A stretch of DNA of 64,000 nt. Origin: Natrinema marinum (GTDB taxonomy: Archaea > Halobacteriota > Halobacteria > Halobacteriales > Natrialbaceae). Below the pieces are notes generated by a model. It ran no database searches. It saw nothing but the letters and a program-made list of their open reading frames with translations, and had not been told where the DNA came from. Shown in pieces: positions 35,025 through 42,169 of this stretch (position 1 is the stretch's first letter; each line of letters begins with the position of its first letter). Where the stretch lies: contig NZ_CP100763.1 in assembly GCF_024296685.1 (NCBI RefSeq), forward strand, positions 3,702,004 through 3,766,003, read 5' to 3'. A program made the translations under genes and the position numbers.

Positions 35025-35627
35025 ATGCGCCAGTTCGTCCTCATCGGGCACGACGTCCCTACCGATCCCGACTTCTCGCTCGACGACCTCGCCGGCGGGG
35101 CCGGCCGCCTCGACGCGCTCTGTCGGTCGATCACCGCCGCGTTCGTCACCTCCCACGGTATCCGCGAGGACGTTCGCGTCCACCTGATCGCACAGGACGA
35201 GTACACCATCACCTTCGACGGGAGCGAGCTCCGGCGGCTCAACCCCGACGAGCGCAGCACCGCCGCCCTGGTTCGCACGGCCCTCGAGCACCGCGAGGAC
35301 GCCATCGGCGCGCTCCCCGCGGAGCCGAGTCCGGGGGTCGAACTGTACCGACGCGGGTTCGAGGCGACGCTCGAGGCGATCGCCGACGACGGCCCGATCG
35401 TTCAGTTACACGAGGACGGCGATGCGATCGCGGATGTGCGCCCCGAGGCGCTCGCGGACGCGGTGTTCGTGCTCTCGGATCACCGCGATTTCACCGACGA
35501 AGAAGCGGGGCTGCTCGAGGAGTACGCCGACCGGCGACTCCGGCTCGGGCCGCAGTTGCTCCACGCCGATCAGGCGATCACGATCGCGCACCACTATCTG
35601 GACACGGCGGGCTACGAGCGGTTTTGA
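35025..35627 (+). CDS. trmY: tRNA (pseudouridine54-N1)-methyltransferase
   Basis: 200 residues, SPOUT-superfamily enzyme. The N-terminus 'MRQFVLIGHDVPTDPDFSLD' and the C-terminal 'FVLSDHRDFTDEEAGLLE' with 'LRLGPQLLHADQAITIAHHY' (SAM-binding knot) are diagnostic of TrmY. It methylates pseudouridine 54 of tRNA to m1-pseudouridine, acting on the product of Pus10, which is encoded ~3 kb away. It starts 58 bp after the membrane hydrolase gene and lies ~90 bp upstream of a tRNA gene. Confidence 0.94.
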   Translation: MRQFVLIGHDVPTDPDFSLDDLAGGAGRLDALCRSITAAFVTSHGIREDVRVHLIAQDEYTITFDGSELRRLNPDERSTAALVRTALEHREDAIGALPAEPSPGVELYRRGFEATLEAIADDGPIVQLHEDGDAIADVRPEALADAVFVLSDHRDFTDEEAGLLEEYADRRLRLGPQLLHADQAITIAHHYLDTAGYERF

Positions 35628-35718
35628 GGGCGAACTCGAGCGAGTGTGGCGCCACCGCCGGCGGGCTGACGACCCCTTTCGCAAGCGTTAAACGAACGGA
35701 CGCGTTCGCTTAGAATGC

Positions 35719-35791
35719 GGGCCGGTGGGGTAGCTTGGTATCCTTCGGCCTTCGGGTGGCCGTAACCGCAGTTCGAATCTGCGCCGGCCCA
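35719..35791 (+). tRNA. tRNA-Pro (anticodon CGG)
   Basis: Full cloverleaf, 73 nt, no intron, no encoded CCA. Acceptor GGGCCGG pairs with CCGGCCC and the discriminator is A. The anticodon stem CGGCC/GGCCG encloses loop TTCGGGT, giving anticodon CGG (reads CCG, proline). The T-arm is CGCAG-TTCGAAT-CTGCG. A CTTTTCCC stretch follows, a likely termination signal. The sequence immediately downstream changes character (broken gene, then AT-rich DNA), so this tRNA probably marks an integration site. Confidence 0.95.
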
Positions 35792-35834
35792 CTTTTCCCG
35801 CATCGCAAACCCGTGAGCGACAGCAACCGACGGC

Positions 35835-36281
35835 GGTGCGACTATCGCCGATTTCGCCGATATCCTCGAGCTCGATCAGGGCGACGTATCGCTCCGGGCC
35901 CGGAAGTACCGCGGGGAACTCTGAGCACTCGTCGAGTCCGCCGAGTACGCGATCGAGAGCTATGCCGACCGGATGCAACACCTCATGGGCTTGGCCGATC
36001 ACGTCGCGGAGTCGTCGCCGTTTCAGAAATGGCTCGCGAAGAACGGGGCCGACCTCTCGTTCGACGATCAGGGCGAGCCCCGGCGAATGCGGATCGACAC
36101 GATTCTCTCCCGGCTGAAGTCGGATAGCTTCGAGAACGTCCAGACGATCGCCGCAGCGGCCCTCGAGAAGTGGTCGAAGTCGGGAAACGATCCGACGGTC
36201 CTCCGCGGCATCGAACTGACCTGGAAGACGCCTGGCGGTGGGACTGAAACCGGGTTCGTCGGCGCAGTCGCCGACCGCTGA
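35835..36281 (+). pseudogene. Broken gene downstream of tRNA-Pro
   Basis: A continuous reading frame (A-D-F-A-D-I-L-E-L-D-Q-G-D-V...) is interrupted by an in-frame TGA at 35922-35924. It then continues without shift through 'ALVESAEYAIESYADRMQHL' to 'TETGFVGAVADR'. No start codon precedes the upstream part in this frame. A shorter protein of 102 residues could still begin at ATG 35973. The product looks helical and soluble; I do not recognise it. Best read as a decayed gene at an island boundary. Confidence 0.65.
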
Positions 36282-36448
36282 ACCGGCTTGGGTAGTGGCA
36301 ACACTACCCCTCCGTTTCATTTCCGCAATCACACTTTCATCAGCGGCTGATTTTCACAAGTTGATTTGTCTCCGGTTGGGGTAGCCGTGGCGATCGCCAC
36401 GACCGCACCGCGACGCCTGCGGGACGGATTCGCGCTGCGCGCGAACCG

Positions 36449-36473
36449 CCCCTTGGCGGGTGTCCCCAAGGGG
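36449..36473. terminator. GC-rich hairpin
   Basis: CCCCTTGG (36449-36456) and CCAAGGGG (36466-36473) form a perfect 8-bp stem, in a GC-rich stretch just before the AT-rich gene at 36536. It could be a terminator of the left side or a recombination-associated structure. Confidence 0.4.
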
Positions 36474-36535
36474 ACTGAGCCAAAAAATTACAGCACCCCA
36501 CCCCGCCTCCGCACGCACGACTCCAGTTGATCCAC

Positions 36536-37201
36536 ATGAAACGTCCCTTCGAAACTTTTGACATGGTTGAAGTATCTAAGATGAAATTCTATGGTATGGC
36601 GGATGAACCGACTTGGGCTTCCATTTTAGAATTGCTCTATCAGGGGCAACAACAACAAATTAGACGAAAAGAAGACGCCCATGATAATACCGTTATTTGC
36701 CGCGATGAATTATGCGATGAACTTGATTTGAGCTACCCGGAAGTAGATGATGCACTAACATTCATGGAAGCTGCAGGCCTACTAAAACCAGAAAGTTCCA
36801 GATCAGCCAATTTCACTTTGACTCCACAAGGATTCAAGGTTGCACATGAGAGAGTTTTGGAAAAGGATCGTCATTCAAGAGAAGATAAACGATTAGAACG
36901 TCAACAAACATTCGAGGATAGACGAGTAGGGTGGCAAGAAGAGCGTGAACTCCAGCGTTCAAAGCGTCAACATGATGTCAATCGAGCAGTTGCTTTCCTT
37001 ACGTTAGGATTGATTTCAATCACACTCATTGATACCACAGTTAGAACATTTGTTAGAATGGGGGTTTTCGATGTCGCATTCGTGATTATTTTGATAGGTC
37101 TTTTTGCTCTTTTTGCATTTACGCTCATTCTCTATTACTTCGGCTTGATTTCACCCCTTTCCGAAGATGGTGATGAAATGAACTTTCAGCGAGATTACTG
37201 A
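36536..37201 (+). CDS. Winged-helix / coiled-coil / two-TM protein, unknown
   Basis: 221 residues. Residues ~15-105 read like a winged helix ('TVICRDELCDELDLSYPEVD' and 'ALTFMEAAGLLKPE' then a beta-wing). A highly charged coiled coil (~110-155, 'REDKRLERQQTFEDRR') follows, then two C-terminal TM helices ('VAFLTLGLISITLIDT', 'VAFVIILIGLFALFAFTLIL'). Much AT-richer than the chromosome, with foreign codon use. ATG 36536 is preferred to a TTG at 36527. It is convergent with the OLD-like ATPase and may be part of the same defence island. Confidence 0.7.
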   Translation: MKRPFETFDMVEVSKMKFYGMADEPTWASILELLYQGQQQQIRRKEDAHDNTVICRDELCDELDLSYPEVDDALTFMEAAGLLKPESSRSANFTLTPQGFKVAHERVLEKDRHSREDKRLERQQTFEDRRVGWQEERELQRSKRQHDVNRAVAFLTLGLISITLIDTTVRTFVRMGVFDVAFVIILIGLFALFAFTLILYYFGLISPLSEDGDEMNFQRDY

Positions 37202-37205
37202 TGAT

Positions 37206-37229
37206 ATTGCCCCTAAGAGGCAGGGCAAT
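37206..37229 (+). terminator. Hairpin after the 36536 gene
   Basis: ATTGCCC (37206-37212) and GGGCAAT (37223-37229) form a 7-bp stem starting 4 bp after the stop codon. A transcription-terminator-like or RNA-stabilising hairpin between two convergent genes. Confidence 0.5.
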
Positions 37230-37424
37230 TTCGCGGCGCGCAGAGCGCGCGCTGCGCTGAGGGTAAGACGAACTGGCCGATACCGGACGGTACAGAGACG
37301 TTATAGCGGTGGTAGATGGATGCGGGACCATACTAAGCGGAACTAGCGGAAGCGCTTAGGCAGGGGTCAGAAAACCGGGTTAATCGAGATCGTCGCCTGT
37401 CGGACCTATAGTGATCCCCGTTCG

Positions 37425-39026
37425 CTATTCGGGCATGACTAGCCTTTGACATTCTTCATGAAGGTAATCATGGCAGTGACGTACAAATTCAGTCAATTCT
37501 GGCTCACCACCACTTTCATCTATTTCCTCCAGAGCTTTACCCACCCAGCGATTTTTTCGTACACCTAAATCCATCCACTCCTCTAACTCTCCCACAGGGA
37601 CAATAAATATACCAAATTCTTTACAGTCGTCTATGATTTCTCCTATCAAATTTTCCACCTCACCACTAGCGGCGGCAACACCTTCATCTTTCAATTCGTC
37701 CCAATCTGGGCCAGCATAGTCATCTTCTTCCATTAATGTGTTTACTTCATCACATTTCCGGTTTATTGGTTGTGACTCAGAATGGCTGCTATATGAACGA
37801 ACAAGGCCAACTAGATCCTGTGGTTTCCGTATTATATCAAGGTCGACAATAGCAGCGCTCGGTATATCTGCTTCAGTGAGAACTGTAGTTATTTTCTTTA
37901 TTGTCTGTTTGTTTTGACCATACGTATACGGGATATCTCGCTGATCTAAGTTTTCGCTCGCAACAAAGCGATACACAGTAGCATCCGAGTCTGCTTCACA
38001 GACTACAACACCCTCATGGAATATCCCCTCAATCACTCGTTGAGAGGACAAAAGCGGATCAGAAGAAAGTTCTTGGGTCGTTTCAATCGACATTTCATTA
38101 AAAGTAGTCTGATCATCTCTGCGGTTCAGACGATGTATCGTAATATCAGGACCGCTTGAGAAGACTCCCCGAAGAAAATTAGAATTATGAGTTGATATAA
38201 TAATTTGTCCAGGTATTTGATCGACATGGTCTGCTAACCAGCCGCCAAATTCTCTAGCCTGTGCAGGATGCAAAAATGCTTCAGGTTCATCAAGCAGTAC
38301 TGTTCGATTTTGGCTTAGTAGGAGGCTTAATAGGACCCCAGCAAGACTTCGATATCCTGCTCCTTGCTTATCTAATAAATGATAATCCTCGATTTCATCG
38401 TTCGGCCCTATGAAGTTGTTTTCTATGTCTCCGAACTCGTCATGCACCAATAGTTGGAATTTCTGTAACCTTCTTATATCTAATATTATGTCTTTATTGA
38501 AAATCTGTCTGAAGGCAGCTCGCATCTCTTCTCGGACCTCCTCTTCTTCATAGAGCTTTTGAACAGGATCTGTAGCAAAATCAGACTCTACGTCATATGA
38601 GTTGGTTGATTCTGCTATTTCAAGGCGTGAGCCAGCATCAAGATACGATATCGCGAATTTCCTGAAATTCAGGTTATTTATTTCTAGTTCGAAAAGTGAA
38701 TCTGCGTTCTCCACTTGGTCTTCATGACCCGGATTGATCGTGACAGCGGGATAACCCTGTACCTCTGGCCCCATACTACGGAATTGTCTCCGTCCTCTTT
38801 GATCGACAGTCTCATCCAATCGGTCTACAAATTCGTCGAATGTGACATTTTTAAGATCAAGATCTTGTATAAGTACGGTTTCTGGATCGTTTCTGTGGTT
38901 GGTCGTCATAATTTCTCTTATATCCCTTAATGTCTGCGATTTGCCAGTATTGTTCGGCCCGACAAGAATAGTGAAATCGCTGAACTCGACGAACTCTCCA
39001 CTCTTTGTAGTACCGCCTTCAATCAT
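37425..39026 (-). CDS. OLD-like ABC-type ATPase with Toprim-like C-terminal region (probable defence)
   Basis: 533 residues. Walker A GPNNTGKS is at 23-30; the ABC-type signature region is 'GAGYRSLAGVLLSLL' (222-236); Walker B is 'TVLLDEPEAFLHP' (242-254), and the H-loop is 'IIISTHNSNFL' (275-285). Residues ~335-470 are Toprim-like, with Glu344 in 'VVVCEADSDATVY' and an acidic D-L-D at 395-397. OLD-family nucleases include stand-alone phage-exclusion proteins, GajA of Gabija, and PARIS-type ATPases. No UvrD-like partner is next to it. AT-rich, island location. Confidence 0.85.
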   Translation of the reverse strand: MIEGGTTKSGEFVEFSDFTILVGPNNTGKSQTLRDIREIMTTNHRNDPETVLIQDLDLKNVTFDEFVDRLDETVDQRGRRQFRSMGPEVQGYPAVTINPGHEDQVENADSLFELEINNLNFRKFAISYLDAGSRLEIAESTNSYDVESDFATDPVQKLYEEEEVREEMRAAFRQIFNKDIILDIRRLQKFQLLVHDEFGDIENNFIGPNDEIEDYHLLDKQGAGYRSLAGVLLSLLLSQNRTVLLDEPEAFLHPAQAREFGGWLADHVDQIPGQIIISTHNSNFLRGVFSSGPDITIHRLNRRDDQTTFNEMSIETTQELSSDPLLSSQRVIEGIFHEGVVVCEADSDATVYRFVASENLDQRDIPYTYGQNKQTIKKITTVLTEADIPSAAIVDLDIIRKPQDLVGLVRSYSSHSESQPINRKCDEVNTLMEEDDYAGPDWDELKDEGVAAASGEVENLIGEIIDDCKEFGIFIVPVGELEEWMDLGVRKNRWVGKALEEIDESGGEPELTEFVRHCHDYLHEECQRLVMPE

Positions 39027-39916
39027 TATTATCTCTACTTATATTCTCTCCACTAGTGTTAACTCCTTTCGATCTTTCCTGTACGAATTGCTCACTAACC
39101 ATTCCTGCTTTCTTTTTTCCGAAGCTCCCCCTGGGGTTGTACGTCGACAGAATCCGATTCCCGAATATACACACGAGCCGCGACTCGCCGTGTGCAGATC
39201 TCGAGTTAGCCCACCACTCAAATCGCTATTCTCTCTGATTGAGCAACACGTTCCGCCGATCTCAGGCTGAAATAGGCCGGTCAGTGAGTCGAAAAAACGA
39301 GGATTTCGGGGGTCGTGTGTACGAGCATGCGAATCAGAACCGGCGGTGACTACGCGTATCGATGAGACGCGAGCGATCGTGCAACTGCTTCTACGACTAC
39401 AACGAAATAACGGCCGTGGTCGACACCTGCGACGACGTGCCGTCGGTCGTTCGGGCCGCTTTCGCGTCCTCGAGCGCGACGATCGTACGCTCGAGCGCGG
39501 GAGCCCCACCGTGCGACTGCGACGGAACCGTACCGGGTTCGCTGCCCGTTGTACAACGACCTTGTCAGTGTAAGTGGTAGCATTATCCTCGCCGCCGCCG
39601 TGGCTTTCGTCGCCGGGGTTACCACGAGACCGCCGTCATCACTGTCTCTGCCATCATATGTTACCCCGGCTCGCCGTTTTGACATCCGCTTTGGACAGTC
39701 CCTGGTCCCACGCGTCGCCGATGCTGCTTCGGATCGATATCTCTCCGCCGGAGACGCTGTCGTGACTCGCGATCCTGTACACGGAGCGCTGCGTCGAAAA
39801 CGGCGCTGAACGAGCCGGCAGCCAAGCGATGTGCGCTCGAGCGGAGCGCAGACGAGTTGGGGGAGCCGGTCGTGTTGCTGCCGGTTTCGTTCCCACCACC
39901 GGTACCGCCGTCGCCG
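39027..39916. other. Long gap with no convincing gene
   Basis: The first ~110 bp are AT-rich and should include the ATPase promoter (ATTATCTCTACTTATATTCTC). The rest holds short overlapping frames on both strands that are Arg- and Cys-rich, with no family match and no consistent codon bias. It looks like decayed sequence at the right edge of the island. I found no copy of the tRNA-Pro 3' end here. Confidence 0.4.
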
Positions 39917-40402
39917 TCAGTCGGCCAGCGCCGCGACGAGCGTCTCTACGTCGAAGTCGTTGAGCGGGTTGTGCTCGTCTTTGACCGTCGTGATGACGAA
40001 CTTCGAGGAGGTGCGTTCGATCTCGTCGATCGCCTCGTAGTCCTCGATGAGCGTCTCGACCATTTCGCGGTTGGCCACGTGGGCGATGGCGACGAAGTCG
40101 GTGTCGCCCATCGTGAAGTAGACCTGGTTGACTCCCTCGACGGCGGCGAGTTTCTCGCCGACGGTGTCGTGGTAGCCGTCCTCGAACTCCGCCCAGACCT
40201 CCGAGATGAGCGTGATCGAGAGCCCGACCTTCTCGAGGTCGATATCGTACAGATCGTTTTTGATGACGCCGGCCTCGCGAAGCTGGGTGAGTCGGTAGTG
40301 GACCGTCGATTTCGGGATGCCGGTTGCGTCTGCGATCTTGTCCGGGCTCGCTGTGCCGTCTCTGGCGATGGCGGTCAGAATTCGAATGTCTTTCTCATCC
40401 AT
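39917..40402 (-). CDS. Lrp/AsnC family transcriptional regulator
   Basis: 161 residues starting at MDEKDIRILTAIARDG. The N-terminal winged HTH ('SPDKIADATGIPKSTVHYRL') is followed by the RAM ligand-binding domain ('LAAVEGVNQVYFTMGDTDFV'). Family proteins sense amino acids and control amino-acid metabolism. A TATA box (minus strand ATTTATACG) lies ~37 bp upstream. It sits downstream of and in the same direction as a TPP enzyme gene, so it may regulate that gene. Confidence 0.92.
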   Translation of the reverse strand: MDEKDIRILTAIARDGTASPDKIADATGIPKSTVHYRLTQLREAGVIKNDLYDIDLEKVGLSITLISEVWAEFEDGYHDTVGEKLAAVEGVNQVYFTMGDTDFVAIAHVANREMVETLIEDYEAIDEIERTSSKFVITTVKDEHNPLNDFDVETLVAALAD

Positions 40403-40438
40403 GGGCGAGTTCCGACTACCGTTCAATGGTGCTGGGGT

Positions 40439-40447
40439 CGTATAAAT
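40439..40447 (-). promoter_or_regulatory. TATA box of the Lrp-type regulator gene
   Basis: The minus strand reads ATTTATACG about 37 bp upstream of the ATG at 40402. It argues for the short start and against the longer in-frame extension. Confidence 0.5.
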
Positions 40448-40506
40448 GAATACTGATTGGAATCTCGTCCGCTCGGTCTCGTCTCGTCGTCTCGAGGCCG
40501 CTCCGT

Positions 40507-42087
40507 TCAGTCGAGGCGAAGTTCGATCAACGATAGCTCGTCGGACGGGACGGCCTCGGTGAACGCCGCCTCCACCTCGTCCCACGTCTTGGGGCGGTAG
40601 GCCTCGAGTCCGAAGCTCTCGGCGAACGTCACGAGGTCGGGATTGGTCAGTTCGGTGCCGGTGTGTTCACCGCGGTGGTCGTCCTGTTTCTCCGAGATCA
40701 GGCCGTAGTCGTCGTCGGTGAATACGATGGTCGTAAAGCCACAGTCCAGCCGGCTCGCGGTCTCGAGTTCCGCGGCGTTCATCAGGAAGCCGCCGTCGCC
40801 GGTGCCGGCGACCACGTTCGCGTCGACCGCGAGGTCGGCCGCGAGCGCGCCCGGGACGGCGATTCCCATGCTCGCCAGTCCGTTCGAGATGACGCAGGTG
40901 TTCGGCTCGTAGGTCGGGAACGACTGAGCGATCGCCATCTTGTGGCTGCCCACGTCAGAGACGAGCACGTCGGAGTCGGCCATCGCCTCGCGCAACAGCG
41001 GCAGGGCGTTTCTAACCGTCACGGGATCGCCGTCGGCCGGCGGCTCCGTTACCGCCTCGAGCAGGCGATCGTGGAGGTCGTCACACCACACGGCACACGC
41101 CTGGGCCTCGAGGCGGTCGTCGATCGCGCCCAGCGCCGCACCGACGTCCGCGACGATCTCCACGTCGGGGTTGTAGTGGCGGTAGACTTCCGCGGGCTCG
41201 TAGTCGACGTGGACGATGGTCTTCTCGAGGTCGGGGTTCCACCCTTCGGGGTCGTGCTCGGCGATGTCGTAGCCGACCGCGACGACGCAGTCGGCGCGCT
41301 CGATCGCCCGCGCGGCTTCGTCCTCGGGCCCAGAGTCGAGCGTCATCAGCGAGGCCAGTTCGCGGTCGGAGATCGCTCCCTTGCCCATGTACGTCTCGAC
41401 GACTGGGATGCCCACGCGGTCGACGATAGCCCGGATGGATTCGGACGTGCGGGTCCGCACCGCGCCGTTGCCCGCCAAAATGATCGGTCGTTCGGCGTCC
41501 GCGATCAACGCCGCCGCGCGCTCGACCGACTCGTCGTCGGGATCCGGCCGGCGCACCGGATCGCGCCTTTCGATCGGATCGGCCGCGACCGACCCGGCGG
41601 CCACATCTTCGGGGAACTCGAGGTGGGTCGCGCCCGGCTTCTCGTACTCGGCGAGCTTGAACGCCTTGCGGACCGATTCGGGAACGATCTCGGGCTCGGC
41701 GATCTGGGTGTTCCAGGCGACGATCGGCTCGAAGATGTCGACCACGTCTAACGCCTGGTGACTCTCCTTGTGCAGGCGCTCGCGGCCGCCCTGCCCGGTG
41801 ATCGCGACGACGGGGCTCTTGTCGAGTTGCGCGTCGGCGACGCCCGTCATGAGGTTCGTCGCGCCGGGGCCGAGCGTCGAACAGCAGACGCCGGCCTCGC
41901 CGGTCAGTCGGCCGTGAACGTCGGCCATGAACGCCGCGCCCTGTTCGTGGCGCGTCGGGACGAATCGGACCGACGAGTCACGCAGCGAGAACAGGAGGTC
42001 TTCGATTTCCTCGCCCGGCACCCCGAAGACGCGATCGACGCCTTCGGACTCGAGACAGTCGACGAGTAGCTCGGCTGCCGTTTGCAT
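40507..42087 (-). CDS. TPP-dependent acetolactate synthase-like enzyme
   Basis: 526 residues with the three-domain layout of the family. The N-terminal pyrimidine domain has the activating Glu in 'PTRHEQGAAFMADVHGRLTG'. A central domain spans ~190-320 ('RPIILAGNGAVR'). The C-terminal pyrophosphate domain has the TPP motif 'GTGDGGFLMNAAELETASRL'. It probably makes acetolactate or a related 2-oxoacid product; catabolic ALS and benzoylformate-type decarboxylases cannot be separated by eye. The start at MQTAAELLVDCLESEG is chosen; an ATG 27 bp upstream (42114) is also possible. Confidence 0.85.
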   Translation of the reverse strand: MQTAAELLVDCLESEGVDRVFGVPGEEIEDLLFSLRDSSVRFVPTRHEQGAAFMADVHGRLTGEAGVCCSTLGPGATNLMTGVADAQLDKSPVVAITGQGGRERLHKESHQALDVVDIFEPIVAWNTQIAEPEIVPESVRKAFKLAEYEKPGATHLEFPEDVAAGSVAADPIERRDPVRRPDPDDESVERAAALIADAERPIILAGNGAVRTRTSESIRAIVDRVGIPVVETYMGKGAISDRELASLMTLDSGPEDEAARAIERADCVVAVGYDIAEHDPEGWNPDLEKTIVHVDYEPAEVYRHYNPDVEIVADVGAALGAIDDRLEAQACAVWCDDLHDRLLEAVTEPPADGDPVTVRNALPLLREAMADSDVLVSDVGSHKMAIAQSFPTYEPNTCVISNGLASMGIAVPGALAADLAVDANVVAGTGDGGFLMNAAELETASRLDCGFTTIVFTDDDYGLISEKQDDHRGEHTGTELTNPDLVTFAESFGLEAYRPKTWDEVEAAFTEAVPSDELSLIELRLD

Positions 42088-42169
42088 GGTCGCCCCGTCC
42101 ACACCGCCGTCCATTAATCGTCCCCCGTCAAACTCGATTCGCCCACCCGAATGGGGGCCGACGACTGCC

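Noticed and set aside
39350..39685. Possible genes on either strand in the gap before the Lrp regulator
   Set aside because: Overlapping short frames on both strands, rich in Arg, Cys or Val, without family features or a convincing start.
35719..39916. Second copy of the tRNA-Pro 3' end as an att site for the island
   Set aside because: Reading 35.8-39.9 kb by eye I found no copy of the T-arm/acceptor sequence. An att duplication may be lost or lie elsewhere, so none is claimed.
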